Assembly: GCA_965199685.1 (NCBI GenBank)
Contig: OZ241323.1
Location: 1,922,001-1,986,000 of the forward strand
Direction: 5' to 3'
Source of the DNA: SP5GCR1 sp965199685
GTDB taxonomy: Bacteria > Pseudomonadota > Gammaproteobacteria > Poriferisulfidales > Oxydemutatoraceae
DNA length: 64,000 nt
Below are positions 7,899 to 16,075 of this stretch, one piece after another. Position numbers and translations under genes: made by a program. The notes below the pieces were generated by a model, which was not told the origin of the DNA, made no database searches, and was given only the letters and a program-made list of their open reading frames with translations. The first letter of the stretch is position 1, and each line of letters begins with the position of its first letter.

Positions 7899-9599
7899 AT
7901 GAGTAGTTTTTTTTCAAAGGAACGGATTGTAGCTGAGGAGGGTTTTAATCGTTGGCGCGTACCACCGGCATCTATTGCGATACACCTTTGCATTGGTTCA
8001 GTCTATGCGTGGAGTATTTACAACCCGGCATTGACCAAAGTCGTCGGTGTCGTCGCTAGTTCCGCCGACGATTGGACTTTAACTGAAGTTGTCTGGATTT
8101 TCACCGTTGCCATTTTAGTTTTAGGGCTTGCTGCGGCGTTTGCCGGCAAATGGCTTGAAAAGGTCGGGCCACGCACGGTCGGCATCGTCGCCGCCTTTTG
8201 CTGGGGAGGTGGTTATATAGTAGGCAGTCTGGGCATCTATTTGAATCAAGTATGGCTCCTTTATCTCGGCTACGGTGTGATCGGTGGTTGCGGTTTAGGT
8301 TTGGGTTATGTCTCACCAGTCAGCACTTTGATCCGTTGGTTCCCCGACCGGCGTGGTATGGCAACCGGAATGGCAATTATGGGTTTCGGTGGCGGCGCAA
8401 TGCTGGGAACGCCCCTGAAAGAGTACTTCCTGCAAAGATTTTATCAGGCTCCCGAATATCTAGGTTCAGTTGATAGTCTGAATTTAATCACCGAAGCTGG
8501 TAGACGTTTTGTGGAAATAGGCGGCGAATTAAAAGAAGTGGTGGTGGTCAGTGCAAACGAAGTTTCCGGCATGATTGTCCCGGGAGATCCTGGTGTTTAT
8601 CTACTCGGCACAGGTTCGGTTGGTGCCTGGCAGACATTTTTATTTATCGGTTTAATTTATTTTGTTGTGATGCTGATCGCAGCATTGAGCTACCGTATTC
8701 CTCGCAAGGGTTGGACCCCCGAAGGTTGGACACCGCCGAGTGAATCTGTTGCCGCTAAGAAAATGATAACACATGGCAATGTAGACATAGACCAAGCATT
8801 GAAGACACCGCAATTCTATCAATTATGGATTGTTTTATGTTTCAATGTCACCGCCGGCATTGGTGTTATCGGCGTTGCCAAGACAATGGTTACTGATATC
8901 TTCGGCTCTGCTTTGCCGGGCATAGTAGACGGTGCTTTTGCCGCAACTTATGTTTTGATGATCAGCGTATTCAATATGATCGGTAGAGTATTGTGGGCAG
9001 GTTCGTCTGATTTTATTGGGCGCAAAAATACCTATTGGATATTTTTTGTCGGCGGCATAATACTTTATTTGTCTATCCCATTTGCTGCGCAACAAGTGAG
9101 TGTTCATCCCACGGTGTTCTGGCTGGTATTTTTCTATGCAGCAACGATGATTATATTCACATTCTACGGTGGTGGTTTCGCAACCATTCCTGCATATTTG
9201 GCAGATATTTTCGGCACCCACCATGTCGGCGGCATCCACGGTAGACTACTCACCTCATGGAGTACCGCTGGTGTATTAGGGCCACTTGCTATTACGACTT
9301 TGCGCCAAAACTCACTCAGCAATTCAATTCATGAACTAGCTGCCAAAGTTGACCCGGCAAGATTTGCTGAAACCTTCGGGGCAGGAATTGATAATCTGGA
9401 CTTATTGATTGAAAAACAGACCGTGACACTTGCCAAGTTATTGGAAATCTCGCCACCGGGAACCGTAGACCCCACACCCAGTCTATATAACACAACGATG
9501 TATTTGATGGCGTTTCTGTTACTCATTGCCTTGATATCAAATGCGTTTATGAAGCCGGTGCATCCCAAGCATCATATGAAAGACGGGAAATCAGCATAG
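7899..9599 (+). CDS. MFS transporter, oxalate:formate antiporter (OxlT)-like, copy 1
   Basis: 566 residues of the major facilitator superfamily. The N-terminal half carries SIAIHLCIGSVYAWSIYNPAL, GPRTVGIVAAFCWGGGY and RRGMATGMAIMGFGGGAM, hallmarks of OxlT-like monocarboxylate/oxalate transporters. A soluble insertion of about 100 residues (around 195-300) separates the two six-helix halves, and a further one precedes the last helix. AAAGGAG is well placed before the ATG. It forms a unit with cytochrome c (9659) and a second, very similar transporter (10491). Substrate is inferred only: formate, oxalate or another small organic acid would suit a C1/C2 oxidiser. Confidence 0.85.
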   Translation: MSSFFSKERIVAEEGFNRWRVPPASIAIHLCIGSVYAWSIYNPALTKVVGVVASSADDWTLTEVVWIFTVAILVLGLAAAFAGKWLEKVGPRTVGIVAAFCWGGGYIVGSLGIYLNQVWLLYLGYGVIGGCGLGLGYVSPVSTLIRWFPDRRGMATGMAIMGFGGGAMLGTPLKEYFLQRFYQAPEYLGSVDSLNLITEAGRRFVEIGGELKEVVVVSANEVSGMIVPGDPGVYLLGTGSVGAWQTFLFIGLIYFVVMLIAALSYRIPRKGWTPEGWTPPSESVAAKKMITHGNVDIDQALKTPQFYQLWIVLCFNVTAGIGVIGVAKTMVTDIFGSALPGIVDGAFAATYVLMISVFNMIGRVLWAGSSDFIGRKNTYWIFFVGGIILYLSIPFAAQQVSVHPTVFWLVFFYAATMIIFTFYGGGFATIPAYLADIFGTHHVGGIHGRLLTSWSTAGVLGPLAITTLRQNSLSNSIHELAAKVDPARFAETFGAGIDNLDLLIEKQTVTLAKLLEISPPGTVDPTPSLYNTTMYLMAFLLLIALISNAFMKPVHPKHHMKDGKSA

Positions 9600-9658
9600 T
9601 AGGGTATACTAACGGATTTTGTTTCAACACACGATAATTTACGAGGAGAAAAAACGAT

Positions 9659-10186
9659 ATGATGTTCAGCAATAGCAAACAACTACTTAGCAATATCTGC
9701 CACTGTTCAATAGCAAGCCGCGGATTATTTATCGCAATATTTGCAGCAAGCATACTTGGCTCGCCGGCGGTTGCCGTTGACCTTGAAAAAGGCAAAACAA
9801 CTTTTGTCAAGTGCGGAATATGTCATGCGCTGGAAAAGGATGTAAGCAAGATAGGTCCCAGCCTGTACGGTGTCTTCGGGCGCAAGGCGGGAAGTTTGGA
9901 AAGTTTTCCAAACTATTCGGATGCAATCAAATCAACGGATATTGTCTGGGGAGATGAAACCATACGCGAATTGCTAAAAGCACCGCGCACTTACATTCCC
10001 GGCACAAAAATGATTTTTTTAGGTATCAAGAGTGATGAGGAAATAGATAATTTATTGGGTTATCTAAAAACGGTCACAGGTGCTGAAACTTCCGAACCTG
10101 AAACTGGTTCCGAGACCTCTGATGCCGAAACTTCGGATGCCGGCTCTGCCGTTGAGGCATCCCCAGCTGAAACTGCCACAGAATAG
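9659..10186 (+). CDS. Class I cytochrome c with acidic Thr/Ser tail
   Basis: 175 residues, periplasmic. A hydrophobic signal (GLFIAIFAASILGSPAVA) precedes a c-type domain with haem site CGICH at residues 52-56 and the distal Met in PGTKMIFLGI. The size and motifs (ALEKD, GPSLYGVFGRKAG, YSDAIKS) match cytochrome c2/c550-type carriers. The last 35 residues are a low-complexity run of E, T, S and A (ETSEPETGSETSDAETSD) built from short repeats, unusual for a soluble carrier; it could be an anchor or docking tail. Start ATG 9659 follows GAGGAG at 9643-9648; a second ATG follows at once. It lies between two copies of an OxlT-like transporter. Confidence 0.9.
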   Translation: MMFSNSKQLLSNICHCSIASRGLFIAIFAASILGSPAVAVDLEKGKTTFVKCGICHALEKDVSKIGPSLYGVFGRKAGSLESFPNYSDAIKSTDIVWGDETIRELLKAPRTYIPGTKMIFLGIKSDEEIDNLLGYLKTVTGAETSEPETGSETSDAETSDAGSAVEASPAETATE

Positions 10187-10197
10187 CTCTCAAAATG

Positions 10198-10488
10198 GTA
10201 GGGGAGGGCTAACATGCCCTCCCTAGAGTATTGTACTTGTACCATCTCATCCGCCACGCGCCAACAAATCATGGTTACCGTAAACGAAATGGATGAATGG
10301 ATTGTTCGTGCAGACGCAACGCGTTAGGGAGGGCATGTCGGGTTGTTGAAAAAGTGTCTGCATTAGTACATTCCCCTCCTGTGGAGGGGTGGCAGGCGAA
10401 GCCTGACGGGGTGGTTGCAAAGGTTCTGCACAAAGTCACGCCGTTTGTGCAACTGCAACAAACGGCGGTTCTATTTTTCAACAGCCCC
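10198..10488. repeat. Interspersed hairpin repeat block 4
   Basis: Includes GGGGAGGGCTAACATGCCCT, the CCCCTCC(TGT)GGAGGGG and CAGGC(GAA)GCCTG hairpins, a reverse-oriented GCCGTTTGT/ACAAACGGC hairpin and the terminus TTTTTCAACAGCCCC. Its end touches the start codon of the second transporter copy. Confidence 0.9.
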
Positions 10489-10490
10489 AG

Positions 10491-12191
10491 ATGAGTGGTT
10501 TTTTTTCCAAAGAGCGGATTATAGCTGAGGAGGGGTTTAATCGCTGGCGCGTACCACCGGCATCGATTGCGATACACCTTTGCATTGGTTCAGTCTATGC
10601 ATGGAGTATTTACAACCCTGCATTGACAAAAATCGTTGGTGTCGTCGCCAGTTCCGCCCACGATAGTACTTTAACTGAGGTTGTCTGGATTTTCACCGTT
10701 GTCATTGTGATTGCAGGGCTTGCTGCGGCGTTTGCCGGCAAAAGGCTTGACGAAGTCGGGCCACGCACAGTCGGTATCGTCGCCGCCTTTTGCTGGGGAG
10801 GTGGTTATATAGTAGGCAGTCTGGGCATCTATTTGAATCAAATATGGCTCCTTTATTTCGGCTATGGTGTGATTGGTGGTTTCGGTTTAGGTCTAGCTTA
10901 CGTCTCACCAGTCAGCATTTTAATCCGTTGGTTCCCCGACCGGCGTGGGATGGCAACCGGAATGGCAATTATGGGTTTCGGCGGCGGTGCAATACTGGGA
11001 ACGCCCTTAAAAGAGTATTTCCTTCAAAAATTTTACCGTGCCCCCGACTATCTAGGTTCAATTGATAGTTTGAGTTTAATCACCAAAGCCGGTAGACGCT
11101 TTGTGGAAATAGGCGGCGAATTAAAAGAAGTGGTGGTGGTTGGAGCAAACGAGGTTTCCGACATGATTGTTCCGGGAGATCCTGGTGTTTATCTACTCGG
11201 CACGGGTTCGGTCGGTGCCTGGCAGACATTTTTATTTATCGGCTTAATTTATTTTGTTGTGATGCTGATCGCAGCATTGAACTACCGTATTCCTCCCAAG
11301 GGTTGGACTCCCAAAGGCTGGACACCGCCGAGTGAATCCGTTGCCGCTAAGAAAATGATAACCCAAAACAATGTAGACATGGATCAAGCATTGAAGACAC
11401 CGCAATTCTATCAACTGTGGATTCTCTTATGCTTCAATGTTACCGCCGGTATTGGTGTTATCGGTGTTGCGAAGACAATGATCACTGATATCTTCGGCTC
11501 CGCTTTGCCAGGAATAGTAGACGGTGCCTTCGCCGCAACTTATGTTTTGATGATTAGCGTATTCAATATGATCGGTAGACTATTGTGGGCAGGTTCGTCC
11601 GATTTCATCGGGCGCAAAAATACCTACTGGATATTTTTTGTCGGCAGTATATTACTATATTTGTCTATCCCGTTTGCTGCGCAACAAGTGAGTGTTCATC
11701 CCACAGTATTCTGGCTAGTATTTTTCTACGCAGCAACGATGATTATATTCACATTCTACGGCGGTGGTTTCGCAACCATTCCTGCATATTTGGCGGATAT
11801 TTTTGGCACCCATCATGTCGCTGGCATCTACGGTAGGCTACTGACCTCAATGAGTACCGCTGGTGTATTAGGGCCACTTGCTATTACGACTTTGCGTCAA
11901 AACTCACTCAGCAATTCTATTCACGAACTAGCTGCCAAAGTTGACCCAGCGAAATTTGCCGAAACATTCGGAGCAGGAATCGATAAACTAGACTTGTTGA
12001 TTGAAAAACAGACCGTGACACTCGGTAAGTTGTTGGAAATCTCACCGCCGGGAACCGTAGACCCCACACCCAGTCTGTATAACACGACGATGTATTTGAT
12101 GGCATCTCTACTACTCATTGCTCTGATATCAAATGCGTTTATGAAGCCAGTGCATCCCAAGCACTATATGAAAGAGGGGAAATCAAAATAG
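10491..12191 (+). CDS. MFS transporter, OxlT-like, copy 2
   Basis: 566 residues, the same length as the copy at 7899 and identical at most positions by eye; differences are mainly conservative. The DNA match to copy 1 begins exactly at the ATG. Upstream of it, copy 1 has AAAGGAG while copy 2 has the end of repeat block 4 (CAACAGCCCCAG), so copy 2 has no clear ribosome site. The match continues about 25 bases past the stop and then enters block 5. This is a recent duplication with the 5' flank replaced by a repeat. Function as for copy 1; expression is doubtful unless translation is coupled or leader-independent. Confidence 0.85.
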   Translation: MSGFFSKERIIAEEGFNRWRVPPASIAIHLCIGSVYAWSIYNPALTKIVGVVASSAHDSTLTEVVWIFTVVIVIAGLAAAFAGKRLDEVGPRTVGIVAAFCWGGGYIVGSLGIYLNQIWLLYFGYGVIGGFGLGLAYVSPVSILIRWFPDRRGMATGMAIMGFGGGAILGTPLKEYFLQKFYRAPDYLGSIDSLSLITKAGRRFVEIGGELKEVVVVGANEVSDMIVPGDPGVYLLGTGSVGAWQTFLFIGLIYFVVMLIAALNYRIPPKGWTPKGWTPPSESVAAKKMITQNNVDMDQALKTPQFYQLWILLCFNVTAGIGVIGVAKTMITDIFGSALPGIVDGAFAATYVLMISVFNMIGRLLWAGSSDFIGRKNTYWIFFVGSILLYLSIPFAAQQVSVHPTVFWLVFFYAATMIIFTFYGGGFATIPAYLADIFGTHHVAGIYGRLLTSMSTAGVLGPLAITTLRQNSLSNSIHELAAKVDPAKFAETFGAGIDKLDLLIEKQTVTLGKLLEISPPGTVDPTPSLYNTTMYLMASLLLIALISNAFMKPVHPKHYMKEGKSK

Positions 12192-12203
12192 CATAGGATA
12201 CAC

Positions 12204-12284
12204 TAACGCGATGCGTCTGCACTAGTTAATTCCTCTCCTTTGGAGGGGAATATCAATTGTTGCAGGCCGACCGCTCCGGCATGG
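12204..12284. repeat. Interspersed repeat block 5 (partial)
   Basis: A short remnant: AACGCGATGCGTCTGCACTA, then the CTCTCC(TTT)GGAGGGG hairpin (one stem mismatch), and a piece of ACCGCTCCGGC. Confidence 0.65.
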
Positions 12285-12296
12285 AAAAGATGCGCC

Positions 12297-12779
12297 TTAA
12301 TCTGGCTGGTAGGGAAGCGAGGAATGGTGTAGCACGATTCTCAGCGTGCCCTCGTCATCCTTTTTGTAACCCCAGCTCTTCTCAACTTTGGTGACATTAC
12401 CGTCCCTGTCAATAAAAGTGACCCAGCCCATCCACATCGCCACATCGCCATGGATAAAGCTAGCCGAGGTTTCTGAAACCACCGTGCGCCAGCCTTTGAT
12501 CCCGAAACCACTGTCAAGGGGGTAGTCATCACTGTGACCCACAAAATAGGCTAGGGCTCCCTCACGAGTGGGACGAAAAGTTTTCTTACCGCTAGCCAGT
12601 GTTGGCTTGAAAAGAACCGGGCCAAGGTTATAGCCATAAGCAGCATCAATCACGCCACTAGCCACTTCCTTCGCTGCATCAATACCACCCGACTCAAAAG
12701 CCCTGGAAACGGCAACCAGTGCATCGCCCCAGATTTTACGCGCCTCAGTCAGTTCCTGCTCTGTAATTGCTGTCGTCAT
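12297..12779 (-). CDS. SnoaL/NTF2-like (CaMKII association-domain-like) protein
   Basis: 160 residues without signal peptide. A helical N-terminus (ELTEARKIWGDALVAVSRAF) is followed by an NTF2-like cone-shaped alpha/beta fold, with the C-terminal strand LRIVLHHSSLPY typical of the calcium/calmodulin-kinase association domain and SnoaL_3 groups. Such proteins are small dimeric enzymes or binding modules; no catalytic residue can be assigned. Its ATG overlaps by one base the stop of the 52-residue secreted peptide gene upstream (TGATG), so the two are translationally coupled. The native ligand is unknown. Confidence 0.75.
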   Translation of the reverse strand: MTTAITEQELTEARKIWGDALVAVSRAFESGGIDAAKEVASGVIDAAYGYNLGPVLFKPTLASGKKTFRPTREGALAYFVGHSDDYPLDSGFGIKGWRTVVSETSASFIHGDVAMWMGWVTFIDRDGNVTKVEKSWGYKKDDEGTLRIVLHHSSLPYQPD

Positions 12780-12937
12780 CAGTTAACTCCATTCATTAAA
12801 CCGTCGTCGTTGGTATCGATATCAACCATACGGTCGCACGATGCACGACAAGCAGTGTCTTTGGATGGCGATTGAGCGAATACCCGACATGCAAACGGTA
12901 TTAGCAATACAGAAATGATGTAAGGAGATAATTTCAT
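12779..12937 (-). CDS. Predicted 52-residue secreted peptide with EF-hand/dockerin-like loop
   Basis: Read from the ATG at 12937 to TGA at 12779, the product has a signal peptide (KLSPYIISVLLIPFACRVFA, cut before QS) and a mature part of about 31 residues with two cysteines (DTACRASCDRM) followed by DIDTNDDGLMNG. The last segment fits a D-x-N-x-D-G-x-x-N calcium-loop pattern like a dockerin or EF-hand half site. The stop codon overlaps the ATG of the SnoaL-like gene. No strong Shine-Dalgarno is seen, which lowers confidence. In a window with a lanthanide-type dehydrogenase a secreted Ca/Ln-binding peptide is a tempting idea, but it is inference. Confidence 0.5.
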   Translation of the reverse strand: MKLSPYIISVLLIPFACRVFAQSPSKDTACRASCDRMVDIDTNDDGLMNGVN

Positions 12938-12997
12938 ATAAAATGATAAGTTTGTATGTGATTACGATAACAGCCGAATTGTATCATATCTCCCTGC

Positions 12998-13343
12998 TAG
13001 GGTAGCCCCACTGCCCTTCCTAACGCATTGTCCTTGCACCATTTCAATCGCTTCGCACCATCTGTATGATTACCATAAATAAAATGGATGAATGGGGCTG
13101 TTGACAAAGTACCGTTACCGCTCAAACGGAACCGCTTGCGCCACAAAATCATGCAAACCATCCGAACGTGTCGTATCTGCACAATTCCAACCACCCTCGC
13201 TATCTGTATGGTTACCGTAAACGAAATGGATGAATGAATTGTTCGTGCGAGGACAACGCGTTTGGGAGGGCATGTTAGCCCTCCCCTACAGTTGGTTACC
13301 ATAAGTTTAATGGCGCAAGCGGTTCTACTTTTTCGATAGTCCC
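12998..13343. repeat. Interspersed repeat block 6
   Basis: A mosaic of GGTAGCCCCACTGCCCTTCC, ATGGTTACCATAAAT-type segments, GGGGCTGTTGACAAAGTACCG, GGGAGGGCATGTTAGCCCTCCC and the terminus CTACTTTTTCGATAGTCCC. The last 19 bases overlap the 3' end of the gamma-carbonic-anhydrase-like gene and encode its final residues and stop. Confidence 0.85.
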
Positions 13344-13867
13344 ATATATTCGTCTTTAAGCGACACATACATCTGTGCTGAATAAAGAAGAAACTCTCTC
13401 TCCGTTTCGTTGAGTTCGCGAATTTTCTTTATCGGCGAACCCAACCATAAATAACCTCCCTCAACTATTTTTCCCTGTGGTACCAAGCTGTTGGCACCTA
13501 TCATCGCCCCACTGCAAACTACGGCACCGTCTAGAACCGTGCTACCCATACCGACCAACGAAGTATCTTCTATAGTACAAGCATGCAATATACAGCGGTG
13601 TCCTACCGTGACCTCGTTGCCTATAGTCAAATGATAGCCGTCGGGAACAAAAGAACTTTGATTGGTGATATGCAAAACACTACCGTCTTGTATATTAGTA
13701 CGATTGCCTATCGTGATAGTCATATCCATATCACCGCGCACCACGCTTGCATGCCATACCGAACTATCTTCTCCGATAATGACATCGCCAATGATGTCGG
13801 CACTTTCAGCAATATACGAGGACTCGGCAATACGAGGGTAGGTATTCTTATAAGGTCTTATAGGCAT
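13325..13867 (-). CDS. Gamma-carbonic-anhydrase-like / transferase hexapeptide protein (YrdA-like)
   Basis: 180 residues forming a left-handed beta helix: hexapeptide repeats such as IIGDVIIGEDSSVW, VVRGDMDM.ITIG and VVCSGAMIGANSLV. The metal-site histidines of this family are seen in VLHITNQ and VTVGHRCILHAC. The core is complete compared with YrdA-type proteins of about 180 residues; a C-terminal helix follows. The final codons ATG GGA CTA TCG AAA AAG TAG are the terminus of repeat block 6 (compare GGGGCTGTTGAAAAAGTAG elsewhere), so the natural C-terminus has been replaced by repeat-derived residues. Carbonic anhydrase activity is not certain; many relatives are inactive. The ribosome site is weak (TAGG). 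Confidence 0.85.
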   Translation of the reverse strand: MPIRPYKNTYPRIAESSYIAESADIIGDVIIGEDSSVWHASVVRGDMDMTITIGNRTNIQDGSVLHITNQSSFVPDGYHLTIGNEVTVGHRCILHACTIEDTSLVGMGSTVLDGAVVCSGAMIGANSLVPQGKIVEGGYLWLGSPIKKIRELNETEREFLLYSAQMYVSLKDEYMGLSKK

Positions 13868-13924
13868 CCTATTATGCTAATGCATAATGTGTGTTGATGC
13901 AAAACATTACATGAAAATAGCACC

Positions 13925-14565
13925 GTCAATTGAGCCAGTAGGTCAATCGGCAATTTGATATGTCCGCCCTAACGCGTTGCATCTGTAAAAACAATCCATT
14001 CATTCATTTCGTTTATGGGAACCAAAACCAAGTGGCGCAAGCGGTTTTGTTGGTGCAGAACGGTACTTTAGGGAGGGCATGTGGGGCTGTTGAAAAAGTA
14101 TTTCATGCACTGGTGGGGTGGGTACCGTAGATTTGGGACGGGGGCGGGTACGGTTGTGCAGGCGCATCGCGTTAGAGTGGTTTAAGTGCGCGTTGTGTCA
14201 ACACATAATATTGTGCGAGTACGCGGCAAATGGTTATCGTGAATTTGGGGGCGCGGGCGGGTACGATTGTGCAGGCGCGTCGCGTTAGGGAGGGCATGTG
14301 GGACTGTTGAAAAATAGAACCGCCGATTGAGCCAGTAGGTCGATCGGCGTGACATTGTTCAGAACCATAACATGATTGCTAAACGCATGCCTTACAAAAT
14401 GCTTAGGCCTGCCACCCCTCCACAGGAGGAGAATGTACTAATGCAGATACTTTTTCAACAGCCTCATGTTAGCCCTCCCCTACGGTTGGTTGACATGAAT
14501 TGGGTGGATGAATGGATTGTTGGTGCAGACGCACCCCAATGTCACGCCGATCGACCTTCTGGTTC
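13925..14565. repeat. Interspersed repeat block 7 (large composite)
   Basis: About 640 bases with no credible gene. It holds a partial TTGAGCCAGTAGGTCAATCGG hairpin, GTCCGCCC, GGGGCTGTTGAAAAAGTATT, a doubled G-rich unit (GGGCGGGTACGGTTGTGCAG near 14141 and its relative near 14257), a full GCCGATTGA/TCGATCGGC hairpin at about 14316, a CCCCTCC(ACA)GGAGGAG hairpin and ACTTTTTCAACAGCC. It ends in a hairpin that supplies the stop of the Rpn-type gene. Confidence 0.85.
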
Positions 14566-14567
14566 AA

Positions 14568-15572
14568 TCAGCGAATCTTTGTTAGCTGTCCAATCTCAGC
14601 GACTGATAAACCTGTCACTTCGGAAATCAATGAAACATCTAAACCTTTTTGTAACATACTCAAAGCGATCCCTCGTTGCTGTTCTTGCATGCCTTGAACG
14701 CGGCCTTCTTGCATGCCTTGAATGCGACCCGCTTGCATGCCTTGAACGCGACCCTTTCGTATACCTTCCTCTAACGCATCGCTCTTTGCCAGTTGAATTG
14801 CTACCCGATCCTTCTTGCGCGCCATAGCGTCCCAGTATAACTGGTCGTCTTTCGATATCTCCTCTAAATGTTCTAATGCCATCTTCATTCCTCCGTCTTG
14901 TGATAAATAGGCTACTGCCTCGGCTGTTAAGTGTGCCGAGTGTTTGATAATATAGCACCACTTCTCCGCCATATCAATTAGTTCATGGTAGCTTTTCTTG
15001 AACTTGTTTAATTCCACTGTCACCAGCGTCATCGGTATATTCGCACGATACTCAAGCTCTTTACGATCTACAAACTCAAACACACTGATACAGTTGCGCT
15101 TCCTTTTGAATAGTGTGAAATCGGTGAATATCAACGAGTAGGTCGGGTTGAGATTGCTAAACTCATCGCCGCGGTCTATGTCCTGACCATACAGCATCGC
15201 CCAATAATATAGTGTTCTAAATGTAAAGCTCTTTTCGTAAGCTGTCTGCATTTCTATGTTGACATTCTCGCCGCTACTTAATTTGAAGTTGAGGTCTAGT
15301 ATCACCGACCTGCCGCGCGGTTTGTCTGGTGGAATAGAAGTGTCTTTTAGGATGAGTTTATCGCCTAATTGCTGCTGTTGTTTCAAGACTTCTGCGAGGT
15401 CGTCCGGCATCCCTACTCTATCCGGGTTGAGGACTGCAACATCCGAAGCGTGCTTGAGGAATGGTAGATAGCTGTTCATCAACAAAAGCGATGATTGCTT
15501 ATTAGTCGTCAAGTATCGTCTGAAGACTAGGTCATTTGTCAATGGTAAGTGTTTAGGTCGTTGTCTAGCCAT
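14568..15572 (-). CDS. Rpn-family recombination-promoting nuclease / PD-(D/E)XK transposase-like
   Basis: 334 residues. The N-terminal region matches the Rpn/YhgA-like PD-(D/E)XK family: LTNDLVFRRYL, then VILDLNFKLSSGENVNIEMQ containing the Asp and the Glu-x-Gln of the nuclease core, and RTLYYWAMLYGQDIDRGDEF. The C-terminal part has SDALEEGIRKGRVQGMQ followed by about three tandem 8-residue units (GRVQGMQA, GRIQGMQE, GRVQGMQE; 24-base period), as is common in these proteins, then a helical end. Such nucleases promote RecA-independent recombination. AAAGGA precedes the ATG. The stop TGA lies in a degenerate repeat hairpin (CGCTGATTGAACC), and repeat blocks flank both sides. Confidence 0.85.
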   Translation of the reverse strand: MARQRPKHLPLTNDLVFRRYLTTNKQSSLLLMNSYLPFLKHASDVAVLNPDRVGMPDDLAEVLKQQQQLGDKLILKDTSIPPDKPRGRSVILDLNFKLSSGENVNIEMQTAYEKSFTFRTLYYWAMLYGQDIDRGDEFSNLNPTYSLIFTDFTLFKRKRNCISVFEFVDRKELEYRANIPMTLVTVELNKFKKSYHELIDMAEKWCYIIKHSAHLTAEAVAYLSQDGGMKMALEHLEEISKDDQLYWDAMARKKDRVAIQLAKSDALEEGIRKGRVQGMQAGRIQGMQEGRVQGMQEQQRGIALSMLQKGLDVSLISEVTGLSVAEIGQLTKIR

Positions 15573-15699
15573 AGTAATTTTCCTTTAGGTTTAATTAAGA
15601 ACCCCTAGTCTGAATCAAGATTCAGGGTGTCGGAGAACATTCCGACGAATGGTAGTAAATATGTGCTGAATGGTAAGAGGTATGCGAAAACAGTATGTT

Positions 15700-16040
15700 T
15701 TAGGCGGTTGTGCGGAGGTGACGCGTTGAGGGCGTTGGTGTGAATTGGATGGCGCGGGGCGGTTGCATTAGTGCAGGACGGTACCGTAGGGAGGGCATGT
15801 GAGGCTGTTGAAAAATAGAACCGCCGATTGAGCCAGTAGGTCAATCGGCGTAACATTGTTCAGAACCTTAACAACCACCCCGTCAGGCTTCGCCTGCCAC
15901 CCCTCCACAGGAGGGGAATGTACCAATGCAGATACTTTTTCAACAGTCCCATGTTAGCCCTCCCCTACAGGTGGTTAACATAAGTTTAATGGCGCATAGC
16001 GGTTGATTTTTTACAATGTCAATACTTTTTCAATAGCTCT
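15700..16040. repeat. Interspersed repeat block 8
   Basis: Contains GGGAGGGCATGTGAGGCTGT, TTGAAAAATAGAACC, a perfect GCCGATTGA/TCAATCGGC hairpin with GCCAGTAGG loop, the CAGGC(TTC)GCCTG and CCCCTCC(ACA)GGAGGGG hairpins and ACTTTTTCAACAGTCCC. The bases from 15573 to about 15700 hold nothing I recognise. Confidence 0.9.
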
Positions 16041-16075
16041 GTGTCGGTCAATATTCTGATGGCAATGATATTGGT

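Noticed and set aside
14372..14827. A 151-residue + strand frame opposite the Rpn-type gene
   Set aside because: It is translated from repeat block 7 and the antisense of the nuclease's tandem repeats; no family features.
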